A DNA stretch of 64,000 nucleotides from NCBI GenBank assembly GCA_001314715.1, contig LJSV01000004.1, positions 62,001-126,000 on the forward strand, in the 5' to 3' direction. Below the pieces are notes generated by a model. The model ran no database searches and was not told the DNA's origin. It saw only the letters and a program-made list of their open reading frames with translations. This DNA is from Rhodobacteraceae bacterium HLUCCA12 (lineage in GTDB: Bacteria > Pseudomonadota > Alphaproteobacteria > Rhodobacterales > Rhodobacteraceae). Shown here one piece after another: positions 19,599 to 28,790 of this stretch (its first letter is position 1; every line of letters starts with the position of its first letter). Both the position numbers and the translations under genes were made by a program.

Positions 19599-20447
19599 CT
19601 ATTGGAATTCGGCGCAGGGATCGGGGCGCTCGGCGGCCACGGTTTCGACCCAGACATCGAAAGGCGGCGGTTCGTCCGGCGCGCGTTCCAGTTGGCCCAT
19701 GGATACGACTGATGGCGCCGTATCGGCACGAGCCAGATAGGTCGGAATGCCTTGGTCGATCCGGGCGTGGCCATTGCCCGCGATCACCGCGACCGGCCCG
19801 CCGGTTTCGACCAACGCGTTGAGGGCCACATGCGCCAGCGCCGCATCGCGCAGCCGCTGCGCCGCGACCATGCCGGGCAGAAGATCCGCGGGCAGACGAT
19901 CGCAATGCGCCGCGGCCTGCCCGGCCTCACGCGTCGCCTGCGCCTCGGCGTCCAGGGGCGTCTCAAGTCCCAACGGATCGGCCCGCGCGCCGAACAGTTC
20001 GGCAAACACCTCGACCGCTGGTGCGTCGAACACCCGGCGGGCAACATCGCGCGGAACGCCGGCGCCATAGTGCCGCGCAGTGGGCGCGGCCATCATGATC
20101 GGGTAATAGTCGGTGAAATCGGGCCAGCCCGACCCGTCCCAGTCAAGCGCATCCGCGACCTGGTCCGCGTCCTGGCGATCATCGGGCATCCGCGCGGCCT
20201 GTTCGGGTGTCAGCATTTCCCAGACCACGGCACGCGGCGCGATCCGTTCGATCGCGCGCGCCTGATTCAGGTGGTGTTGCGCATTATCATGCACCTCACC
20301 CAAGATCACGATCTGGGCGCTTGAGAGCGCTTCCAGCACCGCGTCCTCCATCGCCAGGCCGGGCGCAGGCGCACAAGCAAGCCACAGGACAAAGCCAGAA
20401 GCAACGGCACCGACCGAACGCCGGTCAAAACGAAACAAGTCCATCAT
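19599..20447 (-). CDS. ChaN family protein (putative haem/iron-regulated, exported)
   Basis: This 282-residue protein has a signal peptide of roughly 32 residues (to APGLAME). It then shows the ChaN/Tiki-like fold markers ILGEVHDNAQHH and, near the C-terminus, VIAGNGHARIDQGIP with conserved His residues. ChaN proteins bind haem in some species. Its start overlaps the rpoH stop by 4 bases (ATGA), so it is translationally coupled to the sigma-factor gene. There is no lipobox Cys at the predicted cleavage point, although a Cys lies inside the hydrophobic core. Confidence 0.82.
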   Translation of the reverse strand: MMDLFRFDRRSVGAVASGFVLWLACAPAPGLAMEDAVLEALSSAQIVILGEVHDNAQHHLNQARAIERIAPRAVVWEMLTPEQAARMPDDRQDADQVADALDWDGSGWPDFTDYYPIMMAAPTARHYGAGVPRDVARRVFDAPAVEVFAELFGARADPLGLETPLDAEAQATREAGQAAAHCDRLPADLLPGMVAAQRLRDAALAHVALNALVETGGPVAVIAGNGHARIDQGIPTYLARADTAPSVVSMGQLERAPDEPPPFDVWVETVAAERPDPCAEFQ

Positions 20448-21322
20448 GCCAACAGCTGATAGACCTCTTGCGACTCGGTTTCCAGTGCGCGGCGCATCTT
20501 GGCAAAGGCCGCAGCCTCGATCTGGCGAATGCGCTCTTTCGACAGGCCAAGCTCTTCACCCAGCGACTCCAGCGTGCGCGGCGCCTCGCGCAGCTTTCGT
20601 TCCGCCACGACATAGCGTTCGCGCTCGCTCAGAACCTCCATGGCGTGGGCCAGCCAGCTGCGCAGGGCCTGCCGGTCATGCCGTTCCTCGACAGCGTCGG
20701 CGGCCTGGGCCCCATCGTCCTCGATCGTTTCGATCCATTCGCGCCTGTCCTCGTCGCCCGATTGCTGGGCATTCAACGACAGATCCGGGCCTGAAAGGCG
20801 CCCTTCCATCATCTCGACATCGGCCAGGGGCACCCCGATCGTCTGGGCAATGCGCTGGCGCAACTGGTGCGGATCGAGGTCCTCGCCCATCTCCCTGGCC
20901 TCGCGCTGCAACTGGGCCTGTACGCGGCGCATGTTGAAAAACAGGGCCTTCTGGCTGCTGGTGGATCCGGTCCGAACCATCGACCAGTTGCGCATCACAT
21001 AGTCCTGTATCGACGCCTTGATCCACCACACCGCATAGGTGGAAAAGCGCACGCCGCGATCCGGGTCGAACTTGTCGGCGGCCTTCATCAGCCCCAGGCC
21101 GGCTTCCTGGATCAGGTCGTTCATCGGCGCGCCATAGTGGCGAAACTTCGAGGCCATCGAGATCGCAAGACGCATGTAGGCGTTGATCAGACGATGCAGC
21201 GCAGCTTCGTCACGATGATCGCGCCAGGCATAGGCAAGTGTGCGCTCGGTCTCTGCATCCAGCAGTTCCGCACGCATCACTTGCCGCGAGAAACGGCGCA
21301 TTTCCACTCCGTCCAGTGCCAT
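20444..21322 (-). CDS. rpoH: RNA polymerase sigma-32 factor, RpoH2 type
   Basis: This 292-residue group 3 sigma factor starts at 21322 (MALDGVEMRRF) after a GGGAGA ribosome-binding site. Region 2 reads DLIQEAGLGLMKAADKFDPDRG and FSTYAVWWIKASIQ. The RpoH box QKALFFNMRR is present. Region 4 ends SLGEELGLSKERIRQIEA. The N-terminus and region 4 resemble RpoH2 of Rhodobacter, which serves the singlet-oxygen/oxidative response, more than RpoH1. It is coupled to a ChaN-like gene and divergent from a ferric-reductase-like gene. Confidence 0.93.
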   Translation of the reverse strand: MALDGVEMRRFSRQVMRAELLDAETERTLAYAWRDHRDEAALHRLINAYMRLAISMASKFRHYGAPMNDLIQEAGLGLMKAADKFDPDRGVRFSTYAVWWIKASIQDYVMRNWSMVRTGSTSSQKALFFNMRRVQAQLQREAREMGEDLDPHQLRQRIAQTIGVPLADVEMMEGRLSGPDLSLNAQQSGDEDRREWIETIEDDGAQAADAVEERHDRQALRSWLAHAMEVLSERERYVVAERKLREAPRTLESLGEELGLSKERIRQIEAAAFAKMRRALETESQEVYQLLA

Positions 21323-21461
21323 GTCATCTCTCCCGCTTTTCCACGATTTACGGCCAAAGCGGCGGATCGGTTCACTTTGGGGGACGAATTTCAGGGATGC
21401 GGTGCCCCAGCCTGCGATGCCTTCACACCCAATGACCATGGCCCAGGAAGGGGAAAAGCAG

Positions 21462-21480
21462 CGTCTCGGTCGCCGAGACG
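21462..21480. repeat. Perfect inverted repeat in the rpoH / ferric-reductase divergent region
   Basis: An 8-bp arm CGTCTCGG pairs with CCGAGACG across a 3-base loop. It lies in the 219-base intergenic region between two divergent genes, 140 bases from rpoH and 62 bases from the reductase start. It has no T tract, so an operator or mRNA hairpin in a 5' leader is more likely than a terminator. The function is inferred from position only. Confidence 0.6.
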
Positions 21481-21541
21481 TGACCGTATCATCCCGGAAA
21501 AAAAGCGGGAACTCGTTGGCCGCCCCCCGTGTTCTGCCCTC

Positions 21542-22909
21542 ATGCGGATTCAATCCATAGGGCGCGCCATCGACCGGCCCGCCGCTGTTCGAATCTGGGC
21601 AATGGTCCTGATCGCGATGGCGGTGCTGGCGGTTTCCCTCCCTTTCGCGGTGCTTCTGTCGGGCGGTGGCGATCCCACGCGCGCCAGCCGCGGGGGTCTT
21701 TGGGACTTCTCGATGGGTCTGGGTTTCGGTGCGCTGGCACTGGCGGCGCTACAGTTTGCCCTGACCGGACGGCTGCGCTGGCTCACGCATCCATTCGGTG
21801 CCGACATCGTCTATTGCTTTCATCGCTATACAAGTCTGGGTGCGATGGCGATCATGCTGGCGCATTTCGGCATCCTCTATATCTGGTATCAGCCCGCGCT
21901 CGGCGTCCTCAACCCGTTTCAGGCACGATGGGAGCTGACGGCGGGGCGCGTCGCGCTCGTGTGCTTCGTCGCGCTCGTGGTCACGTCGGTATTTCGCCGG
22001 CTGCTGGGGTTGCGCTACGAATGGTGGCGCTATCTGCACCTGGCTCTTGCCGTTGTCGCGTTCGGGGCGGCCATCGCGCACGTGCTGGGCGTGGGCAACT
22101 ATACGGCTGCCTGGGACAAACGCGTGCTCTGGGGCGGGGTGACGATCGCCTGGGTGGCGCTGCTGGTCTGGTCCCGATTGTTCCGGCCCTGGCGGCAAAC
22201 ACGAAACCCTTGGCGTGTCGTGCGCAATACCGCGCATCGTGGCGGCGTGCATACGCTGGAACTGGAACCACGCGGCAAACCCTTGCGGTTCTGGAAGCCG
22301 GGCCAGTTTGCCTGGCTCAGCATCGGCCGCTCTCCCTTTGCGTTGAAAGAGCATCCATTTACCATCTCGACCGCGCCCGAACGCGGCCCGAACCTGGCGT
22401 TCTCGATCAAGCCGCTGGGTGACGATTCCGCGCGCCTGACCCAGACGCCGGTGGGCGCGCGTGCCTATGTCGACGGCCCCTATGGCGCGTTCTCGATCGA
22501 CAGGTATCCCGATTCCCAGGGTTTCGTGATGATTGCCGGCGGCATTGGAATCACGCCGATCAGGGCAAACCTGAACGCCATGCAGGCGCGCCGTGACCGC
22601 CGCCCGGTCGTTCTTTTCTACGCCAATACCGACTGGCCGGGCACCTGCTTTTGCGATGAACTCGACGCGATGCAGGAAGATCTGAACCTGAACGTCATCC
22701 ACGTGCTTGAAAAGCCGCCCGAAGACTGGCGCGGCGAGCAGGGCTTTCTCGACGCGAAGATCATGGCACGGCACTTGCCTGAGGAAAGCCGCGTCTGGCC
22801 GCATCTGCTTTGCGGGCCGGCGCCGATGATCGACGCGACCACCAAGGCCCTGCATGCGCGCGGTGTGCCCGATCATCTGATCGAATTCGAAGTCTTTGAA
22901 CTGGTGTGA
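21542..22909 (+). CDS. Ferric reductase-like transmembrane flavoprotein (FRE/NOX family)
   Basis: This 455-residue protein starts at the ATG at 21542. Residues 20-215 hold about six membrane segments of the ferric-reductase-like haem b domain, with His residues in CFHRYTS, LAHFGIL and WWRYLHLALA. The soluble half has FAD-binding WKPGQFAWLSIG and HPFTISTAPE, NAD(P)H-binding IAGGIGITPIRANL and the C-terminal LCGPAPMIDA. It should pass electrons from NAD(P)H across the inner membrane. The acceptor (iron, oxygen or other) is unknown. It diverges from rpoH. Confidence 0.9.
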   Translation: MRIQSIGRAIDRPAAVRIWAMVLIAMAVLAVSLPFAVLLSGGGDPTRASRGGLWDFSMGLGFGALALAALQFALTGRLRWLTHPFGADIVYCFHRYTSLGAMAIMLAHFGILYIWYQPALGVLNPFQARWELTAGRVALVCFVALVVTSVFRRLLGLRYEWWRYLHLALAVVAFGAAIAHVLGVGNYTAAWDKRVLWGGVTIAWVALLVWSRLFRPWRQTRNPWRVVRNTAHRGGVHTLELEPRGKPLRFWKPGQFAWLSIGRSPFALKEHPFTISTAPERGPNLAFSIKPLGDDSARLTQTPVGARAYVDGPYGAFSIDRYPDSQGFVMIAGGIGITPIRANLNAMQARRDRRPVVLFYANTDWPGTCFCDELDAMQEDLNLNVIHVLEKPPEDWRGEQGFLDAKIMARHLPEESRVWPHLLCGPAPMIDATTKALHARGVPDHLIEFEVFELV

Positions 22910-22912
22910 CCC

Positions 22913-23005
22913 ATGCGCAAGAGACACGCACTGATCCTGGCCCTGCTTCTCACGCTACTGGTCGTGGGATTGGCCTTGCTTCCGGCCCTGCAGGGTCAGC
23001 CGTGA
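22913..23005 (+). CDS. Possible 30-residue single-span membrane peptide
   Basis: Three bases after the reductase stop, an ATG opens a 30-codon frame. It encodes a basic start (MRKRHA) followed by about 20 hydrophobic residues rich in Leu and Val and a short tail ending QGQP. The composition is that of a small membrane protein and the position suggests a subunit or accessory of the upstream reductase. The ribosome-binding site is weak, and the last 51 bases overlap the 3' end of queG on the other strand. It could be chance. Confidence 0.38.
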   Translation: MRKRHALILALLLTLLVVGLALLPALQGQP

Positions 23006-24025
23006 AAGCGCCCAGCGCGCGGCCTCGGCCACGGTCGGATCGGGGTCATCCACGCAGGCGCGCGCCGCCTCGGCCAGTCGGGGCTCATCGGAATTGCCGA
23101 TCGCATACAGAACATTGCGCACGAACCGGTCGCGCCCGATCCGCTTGATCGGCGAGCCGGAAAACCGCGCGCGGAAGGCGGCATCGTCAAGCGCCGCAAG
23201 TTCGGCCAGATCCGGCGCGATCAGGTCGTCGCGCGCGGCGTACCGGCTCTCGGATGCGGCCCTGGCGAACTTGTTCCACGGACAGATCGCCAGGCAATCG
23301 TCACACCCGTAGATCCGGTTGCCCAGCTTTTCGCGCAACTCCTCTGGCACGGGGCCGTGATGTTCGATCGTCAGATAAGAAATGCACCGCCGCGCATCCA
23401 GCTGGAACGGCGCGGGAAAGGCGTTCGTCGGGCAGATGTCCAGACAGGCGGTGCAACTGCCGCAATTCTCGCGCGCCGCCCGGTCGGGCGGCAGGTCCAG
23501 CGTGGTAAAGATCGCCCCCAGAAAGAACCAGTTTCCCAGCTCGCGCGACAGCAGATTGGTATGCTTGCCCTGCCATCCCAGTCCGGCGGCGGCGGCCAGA
23601 GGCTTTTCCATGACCGGGGCGGTGTCGACAAATACCTTGATCTCGCCCCCGGCCCGGTCAATCAACCATCGCCCCAGCCGCTTGAGCCGCTTTTTCACCA
23701 CGTCGTGGTAATCGCGCCCCATCGCGTAAACCGAAATCGCCGCCCGGTCACGCTGCTCCAGCAATGCCAGCGGGTCGAAATCCGGCGTATAGGGTTCGGC
23801 CAGCATCACCACCGAGCGCGCCTCGGGCCACAGGACCGCCGGATCGCCGCGCCAGTGCATCCGTTCGGCCATCCAGCCCATCTGGCCATGCCGGCCCTGC
23901 CCCACGAATGCCCCCAGCCGCCCCGCCGCCAGCGGCACGGCATCGGGGCGCGTCACCCCCATCGCCGCGAAACCCTCGACGCGGGCCTGCTGCGATAGCG
24001 CGGCTTTCAGTGCGGCGTGCTCCAT
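22955..24025 (-). CDS. queG: Epoxyqueuosine reductase
   Basis: QueG performs the last step of queuosine synthesis, reducing epoxyqueuosine in tRNA with a cobalamin and two [4Fe-4S] clusters. The 356-residue protein has the two cluster motifs [16 protein letters not shown] and [16 protein letters not shown]-terminal HEAT-like repeat region follows ([28 protein letters not shown], split here by residues 320-347). The start at 24025 ([12 protein letters not shown]) is the standard N-terminus. A hairpin pair separates it from the upstream GST gene. Confidence 0.95.
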   Translation of the reverse strand: MEHAALKAALSQQARVEGFAAMGVTRPDAVPLAAGRLGAFVGQGRHGQMGWMAERMHWRGDPAVLWPEARSVVMLAEPYTPDFDPLALLEQRDRAAISVYAMGRDYHDVVKKRLKRLGRWLIDRAGGEIKVFVDTAPVMEKPLAAAAGLGWQGKHTNLLSRELGNWFFLGAIFTTLDLPPDRAARENCGSCTACLDICPTNAFPAPFQLDARRCISYLTIEHHGPVPEELREKLGNRIYGCDDCLAICPWNKFARAASESRYAARDDLIAPDLAELAALDDAAFRARFSGSPIKRIGRDRFVRNVLYAIGNSDEPRLAEAARACVDDPDPTVAEAARWALSRLTLQGRKQGQSHDQ

Positions 24026-24063
24026 CGTCCTTCATCTTGCCCAAAATACGCTCCGGGGGGTGA

Positions 24064-24097
24064 GGCGCAAAGCGCCGAGGGGGGCGGAAAGCCCCCC
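24064..24097 (-). terminator. Twin GC-rich hairpins between GST and queG
   Basis: Two adjacent perfect stem-loops lie in the 85-base gap: GGCGC/GCGCC with an AAA loop (24064-24076) and GGGGGGC/GCCCCCC with a GGAAA loop (24079-24097). The flanking text (GCCCAAAATACGCTCCGGGGGG) resembles a short element I know to recur downstream of genes in Rhodobacteraceae. No strong T tract is present. A terminator or attenuator for the leftward GST transcript is the simplest reading. Confidence 0.55.
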
Positions 24098-24110
24098 TTC
24101 CCGGCCGGCT

Positions 24111-24776
24111 TCAGAAATCCAGATCGGCGTAATGGCGCGACGGCGGGAACCCCGGCACCTGGTCGGCCAGGATCGTGCGAAACGCCGGGCGCGACTTGAT
24201 CTTGGCATACCATTCCCGCACGCCCGCGGCCCGGTCCCAGTCCACGTCCGAAATGTAGTCGAGACAGGACAGATGCGCGGCGGCGGCGAAATCGGCCAGT
24301 GTCAGGTCGTTGCCCGCCAGCCAGCGCCGGTGTTCCAGCAGCCAGCCCATGTAATCCAGGTGATACTTGATCCGCTGCGCCCCGGTCTTGATCTTCTGGG
24401 AATCGGGATAGCCCTTGCCCATCAGCTTCTTGTTGACCCGTTCATAGAGCAGGTTTGCCGTCACCTCATGGTGGAACTTGTCGTCGAACCAGGCGCACAG
24501 GCGGCGCACCTCGTAGCGTCCGGCGGCGTCGCGCGGCATCAGCGGCGGGTTGGCGTGTTGTTCGTCGATATATTCGCAGATCGCCTGGCTTTCGGCCATC
24601 ATCCGGCCCTCGTGACGCAACACCGGAACCTTGCCGGCGGGATTGCGGCGCAGGAAGTCGGCGCTGGCTTCCCAGTAGCGTTCCTCGACCAGTTCCACCT
24701 CGATGCGCTTTTCGCCCAGGGTCAGGCGAACCTTGCGGCAAAACGGCGACAGCGGGACATGGAACAGGCGCAGCAT
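24111..24776 (-). CDS. Glutathione S-transferase family protein
   Basis: This 221-residue protein starts at the ATG at 24776 (MLRLFHVPLSPFCRKVRLTL). The thioredoxin-like N-terminal domain has PLSPFCRK, with the Ser/Cys active-site region, and the cis-Pro segment NPAGKVPVL followed by ESQAICEYI. The alpha-helical C-terminal domain includes LAGNDLTLADFAAAAHLSCLDYI. The substrate is unknown. It lies between mtgA upstream (69-base gap) and queG downstream. Confidence 0.9.
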   Translation of the reverse strand: MLRLFHVPLSPFCRKVRLTLGEKRIEVELVEERYWEASADFLRRNPAGKVPVLRHEGRMMAESQAICEYIDEQHANPPLMPRDAAGRYEVRRLCAWFDDKFHHEVTANLLYERVNKKLMGKGYPDSQKIKTGAQRIKYHLDYMGWLLEHRRWLAGNDLTLADFAAAAHLSCLDYISDVDWDRAAGVREWYAKIKSRPAFRTILADQVPGFPPSRHYADLDF

Positions 24777-24844
24777 CGGCAGATCCGGGCAAGGGCGACA
24801 ATCACGGGCGGTGCCAACCCTCTTGCCCGCTATGGGGACAAAGT

Positions 24845-25594
24845 TCAACCGTCGAAACAGGCCGCCCGGCCATCGCGCGCGATGGTGGCGGCCCCATCGG
24901 CGATGGCGTTGGCCCGCCCTGAAACGAATGCCGTGGGCCGGGCGGCGTCGCGATCTTGCGGTGCCGGCAGCACCGCCGCCAGCAGCGCCGACTGGCGCGG
25001 GGTCAGGTCGGCGGCCGCTTGGCCGAAATGGCTTTGCCCCGCCGCCTCGACGCCGAAGATGCCGGTGCCGAATTCGGCGACGTTCAGATAGACCTCCAGG
25101 ATGCGCCGCTTGCTCCACAGGGTTTCGACCATGGGCGTCATCACCCCCTCCAGCGCCTTTCGCAGCCAGCTGCGGCCGTGCCACAGGAACACGTTCTTGA
25201 CCACCTGTTGTGAAATCGTCGATGCGCCACGCCCCGCGCCCGCATCCAGCGCCGCGCGGATCGCGGCCATGTCGAAGCCCCAATGGCGGCAGAAATTCGC
25301 ATCTTCTGCCGCGACGACCGAACGCGCCATGACCGGCGCGATGCCCTCGATCGGCACCCACTCGCGCTCGATCGCGCCCAGGCGCCGCATCTCCTGCCAC
25401 ATGTAAATGCCGCCCGGCGGGTCGACCAGACGATAGAGCGCGACCCATGCCAGCAACACGCCAAGCAAGACCAGCCCGCCAAGGACGCCCCAGCGCAAAA
25501 CGCGCCGGATCGCCCGAGCCAGACGGTCGAGCAGGCCAGACCGGGCCTTGCCACGGTTTTTGCGCGCTTTCGCCATGGCCGACAGAAAGACCAT
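24845..25594 (-). CDS. mtgA: Monofunctional peptidoglycan glycosyltransferase
   Basis: MtgA polymerises lipid II into glycan strands at the inner membrane. I prefer the ATG at 25594 (MVFLSAMAKARK, 249 residues), with GAGG about 8 bases upstream; the ATG at 25576 is the alternative. A single membrane anchor covers about residues 32-50. The GT51 motifs are present: EDANFCRHWGFD with the catalytic Glu, GASTISQQVVKN, and KRRILEVYLN. A second conserved Glu lies in NVAEFG. Length matches the family. Confidence 0.94.
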   Translation of the reverse strand: MVFLSAMAKARKNRGKARSGLLDRLARAIRRVLRWGVLGGLVLLGVLLAWVALYRLVDPPGGIYMWQEMRRLGAIEREWVPIEGIAPVMARSVVAAEDANFCRHWGFDMAAIRAALDAGAGRGASTISQQVVKNVFLWHGRSWLRKALEGVMTPMVETLWSKRRILEVYLNVAEFGTGIFGVEAAGQSHFGQAAADLTPRQSALLAAVLPAPQDRDAARPTAFVSGRANAIADGAATIARDGRAACFDG

Positions 25595-25711
25595 GACGCA
25601 ACCTCGGTGGTCAAGCGCCTTGCGCCGACAACCGCGGGGCGGCAAATGGCTGTGGACAGCGCCGGCGACCGGGCCTAGCGTTGGCGCCGTTGGCCTGATC
25701 GGAGTCCGCCC

Positions 25712-25996
25712 ATGCCCCTGCCCCTTGTTCCCGTCGCCGGTGCCGCGCTCAAGTATGGCGGCGTCGCGCTTGCCGCCTGGATGGTCGCGCGCAGCGTCGC
25801 GCCCGCGCGCATCGACCAGCGCGCCGAGGATGCGCTTGACGACATGCCCGAGGGGCTGGCGCTGCGCCGCCCGCGCGACCGCGAACAGGGCAACGCCACG
25901 GGGCGTCTGGTGCGCCGTGTCAAACTGCCGTGGATGGATCGACCCGTCGATATCGACGTGGCCTTCTATGCGCGTTTTCGCGCCCGAAAGACCTGA
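25712..25996 (+). CDS. Small conserved hypothetical protein
   Basis: This 94-residue protein has one hydrophobic segment at the N-terminus (about residues 5-30, VAGAALKYGGVALAAWMV). A charged, Arg- and Asp-rich tail follows. It may be membrane-anchored with a cytosolic tail. I do not recognise a family. It lies 10 bases before a GST-like gene on the same strand, so the two are probably co-transcribed. Confidence 0.68.
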   Translation: MPLPLVPVAGAALKYGGVALAAWMVARSVAPARIDQRAEDALDDMPEGLALRRPRDREQGNATGRLVRRVKLPWMDRPVDIDVAFYARFRARKT

Positions 25997-26006
25997 AGGA
26001 CCAGGA

Positions 26007-26621
26007 ATGCTGACACTTCACTACAGTCACGCATCGCCCTATGTGCGCAAGGTTCTGGTCTTGCTGCACGAGACCGGGCAGCTTGATACCGTGACCATGA
26101 AACAGGCGACGGGCACGCCGCTGGAGCCGGGATCGCTGCCGGTGGGCATCAACCCGCTGGGCAAGATCCCCACACTGGAACGCGCGGACGGCTGCGCGCT
26201 TTACGACAGCCGCGTGATCTGCCGCTACCTGGCCGAGCGCGCGCCGGATGGCCAACGCCTTTATCCCGATGGCGCGCGGCTGTGGGAAGTCCTGACACTG
26301 GAAGCCACCGCCGAGGGCATTCTGGATGTCGCCGTGCCCATGCGCTACGAAATGGCGCTTCGTCCCGCAAGCCAGCAGTCGCCCGCGTGGCTGGAGGCGC
26401 AGTGGTCCAAGATCGCGCGCAGCCTGGACGCCCTGGAGAGCCGCTGGATGGGGCATCTGGCCGGCCCGGTCTGCATGGGACAGATCGCCACGGGTTGCGC
26501 GCTGGGCTATCTGGATTTTCGGCACGACGCACGCCAATGGCGCGATGGCCGCCCGGCACTGGCCGACTGGTTCGCGCGATTCGCCGCACGTCCGTCGATG
26601 AAAGCCACCGGGCCAAGCTGA
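26007..26621 (+). CDS. Glutathione S-transferase-like protein
   Basis: The 204-residue product starts at the ATG at 26007 (MLTLHYSHASPYVRKVLVLL) after an AGGA ribosome-binding site. The thioredoxin-like domain has SHASPYVRK and NPLGKIPTLE, followed by YDSRVICRYL. A helical C-terminal domain runs to the end. It has SPYVRK where many GSTs have SPxxRK with a Cys, so the active-site residue is probably Ser. The substrate is unknown. The gene precedes petABC but is separated from it by a hairpin and a 228-base gap. Confidence 0.88.
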   Translation: MLTLHYSHASPYVRKVLVLLHETGQLDTVTMKQATGTPLEPGSLPVGINPLGKIPTLERADGCALYDSRVICRYLAERAPDGQRLYPDGARLWEVLTLEATAEGILDVAVPMRYEMALRPASQQSPAWLEAQWSKIARSLDALESRWMGHLAGPVCMGQIATGCALGYLDFRHDARQWRDGRPALADWFARFAARPSMKATGPS

Positions 26622-26654
26622 ACCTGGTGGCGCCAACGCCCATGACACGCCAGC

Positions 26655-26675
26655 CCCGCGCCGGGCCGGCGCGGG
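26655..26675 (+). terminator. GC-rich hairpin after the GST-like gene
   Basis: An 8-bp arm CCCGCGCC pairs with GGCGCGGG across the loop GGGCC, 34 bases past the GST stop and 175 bases before the petA start. No T tract follows, so termination is only suggested. The rest of the 228-base gap before petA should hold the pet promoter, but I could not pick out a convincing one. Confidence 0.4.
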
Positions 26676-26849
26676 TCCGGGGCGCGGCGCCACAGCCCGG
26701 AAATGGGCGTCAGGTGCGGCGTTTTTACACCAATTCGCGGCTGGACGGAGCGGGAAATCACAGCTAAACACCCGGCTTGGAAGCTGCATGAACCTGCGGC
26801 TCGTTTCGGTTATGCTGCCGAACCCATGACCTTGAAATGGAGAATGCTC

Positions 26850-27410
26850 GTGTCCCACGCAGACGACAACGCAGGCACTCGCCGGGATTTTCTGTATTTT
26901 GCAACCGCCGGGGCCGGCACCGTCGCCGCCGGGGCTGCAGTATGGCCGCTGGTCAACCAGATGAATCCCTCGGCCGATGTGCAGGCCCTCTCCTCGATCT
27001 TCGTTGATGTCAGCGGCGTCGAGGTCGGTGCCCAGTTGACGGTGAACTTCCTGGGCAAGCCGGTGTTCATCCGCCGCCGCACCGAGGAAGAGATCGAAGA
27101 GGCCCGCGCCGTCGAGATGAGCGAGTTGATGGACACCGACTCGCAAAACCCGAACCGGCCGGGCACGGATGCGAGCGACGCCAACCGCACGCTGGACGAA
27201 AACGGCGAATGGCTGGTCATGACCGGGGTCTGCACCCATCTGGGCTGCGTGCCACTGGGCGACGGCGCCGGCGATTTCAACGGCTGGTTCTGCCCCTGCC
27301 ACGGCTCGCATTACGACACCGCCGGGCGCATCCGCCGCGGGCCGGCGCCGGAAAACCTGTGGATTCCGGTCGCCAGCTTCGTTGACGAAAACACCATCCA
27401 GCTCGGTTGA
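26850..27410 (+). CDS. petA: Ubiquinol-cytochrome c reductase Rieske iron-sulfur subunit
   Basis: The Rieske protein of the cytochrome bc1 complex takes one electron from ubiquinol to cytochrome c1. I chose the GTG at 26850 ([15 protein letters not shown]), 7 bases after a TGGAGA ribosome-binding site, because it matches the Rhodobacter N-terminus. ATGs at 26826 and 26844 are the alternatives. A twin-arginine-like [13 protein letters not shown] signal anchor is present. Cluster ligands are in CTHLGC (C128, H130, C133) and CPCHGSHYD (C148, C150, H151). Length is 186 residues. Confidence 0.96.
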   Translation: MSHADDNAGTRRDFLYFATAGAGTVAAGAAVWPLVNQMNPSADVQALSSIFVDVSGVEVGAQLTVNFLGKPVFIRRRTEEEIEEARAVEMSELMDTDSQNPNRPGTDASDANRTLDENGEWLVMTGVCTHLGCVPLGDGAGDFNGWFCPCHGSHYDTAGRIRRGPAPENLWIPVASFVDENTIQLG

Positions 27411-27421
27411 GGGAGAAGGCC

Positions 27422-28768
27422 ATGTCCGGTATTCCGCACGATCACTACGAGCCGAAGACGCGTGGCGAGAAGTGGCTTCACGGCCGCCTTCCCATTGTCG
27501 GGCTTCTCTACGACACCATCATGATCCCCACGCCCAAGAACCTGAACTGGATGTGGATCTGGGGCATCGTCCTGATGTTCTGCCTTGTCTTGCAGATCGT
27601 TACGGGCATCGTGCTGGTGATGCACTACACCCCGCATGCCGACATGGCCTTTGCCTCGGTCGAGCATATCATGCGCAACGTCAACGGCGGCTACATGCTG
27701 CGTTACCTGCACCAGAACGGCGCGATGCTGTTCTTTGCGGCGGTGTATATCCACATTTTCCGCGGGCTCTATTACGGCAGCTACAAGTCCCCGCGCGAAG
27801 TGACCTGGATCATCGGCATGCTGATCTATCTGCTGATGATGGCCACCGCGTTCATGGGCTACGTTCTGCCCTGGGGGCAGATGTCGTTCTGGGGCGCCAC
27901 GGTGATCACCGGTCTGTTCGGTGCCATTCCCGGTATCGGCGAGGCCCTGCAAACCTGGCTTCTGGGCGGCCCGGCGGTCGGCAACCCCACGCTGAACCGC
28001 TTCTTTTCGCTGCATTATCTGCTGCCCTTCGTGATTCTGGGCCTGACCATCCTACATGTCTGGGCGTTCCACACCACCGGCAACAACAACCCGACCGGGG
28101 TCGATGTGCGCAAGACGTCCAAGGAAGAGGCCGAGAAGGACACACTGCCGTTCTGGCCCTATTTCGTCATCAAGGACCTGTTCGCGCTGGCCATCGTGCT
28201 GCTGGTGTTCTGGATGATCGTCGGCTTCATGCCGAACTACCTGGGCCATCCCGACAACTATATCGAGGCCAATCCGCTGGTCACGCCGTCGCATATCGTG
28301 CCGGAATGGTATTTCCTGCCGTTCTACGCGATCCTGCGCGCCTTTACCGCTGATGTCTGGGTGGTGATCGCCGCCGAATGGATCAGCTTTGGCATCATCG
28401 ACGCCAAGTTCTTTGGCGTGCTGGCGATGTTCGGTGCGATCCTGGTGATGGCGCTGGTGCCCTGGCTTGACACCTCGTCCGTGCGCTCGGGCCGCTATCG
28501 TCCGATGTTCAAGTGGTATTTCTGGCTGCTGATTGTCGACTTCTTCGTCCTGATGTGGGCGGGTGCGATGCCGGCAGAAGGGATCTACACGACGATCTCG
28601 CTGATCGCGACCGCCTATTGGTTCGGCTATTTCCTGGTGATCCTGCCGCTTCTGGGTGTGCTGGAAAAGCCGACCGCGCCGCCCGCCACGATCGAGGAGG
28701 ACTTCAAGACCAGCGTCAAGAAGTCCAGCGGCAAGGGCATCGCGCCCGAGCAGATCCCGGCCGAGTGA
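27422..28768 (+). CDS. petB: Cytochrome b of the bc1 complex
   Basis: This 448-residue integral membrane subunit carries the two b haems and the quinol oxidation and quinone reduction sites. The ATG at 27422 ([12 protein letters not shown]) is preferred to an upstream in-frame ATG. Eight or so membrane spans are visible, with the Qo loop element [16 protein letters not shown] and [13 protein letters not shown]. The gene lies 11 bases after petA and 22 bases before petC, so the operon is compact. Length is as in Rhodobacter FbcB. Confidence 0.97.
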   Translation: MSGIPHDHYEPKTRGEKWLHGRLPIVGLLYDTIMIPTPKNLNWMWIWGIVLMFCLVLQIVTGIVLVMHYTPHADMAFASVEHIMRNVNGGYMLRYLHQNGAMLFFAAVYIHIFRGLYYGSYKSPREVTWIIGMLIYLLMMATAFMGYVLPWGQMSFWGATVITGLFGAIPGIGEALQTWLLGGPAVGNPTLNRFFSLHYLLPFVILGLTILHVWAFHTTGNNNPTGVDVRKTSKEEAEKDTLPFWPYFVIKDLFALAIVLLVFWMIVGFMPNYLGHPDNYIEANPLVTPSHIVPEWYFLPFYAILRAFTADVWVVIAAEWISFGIIDAKFFGVLAMFGAILVMALVPWLDTSSVRSGRYRPMFKWYFWLLIVDFFVLMWAGAMPAEGIYTTISLIATAYWFGYFLVILPLLGVLEKPTAPPATIEEDFKTSVKKSSGKGIAPEQIPAE

Positions 28769-28790
28769 GAGAAAGGAAGAGAGTGATATC

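Noticed and set aside
21508-21541. A GGAACT hexamer upstream of the ferric reductase as an ECF sigma promoter.
   Set aside because: Only the -35-like element is present; the -10 region (around GTGTTCTG) is not convincing and Rhodobacter RpoE promoters use TGATCC.
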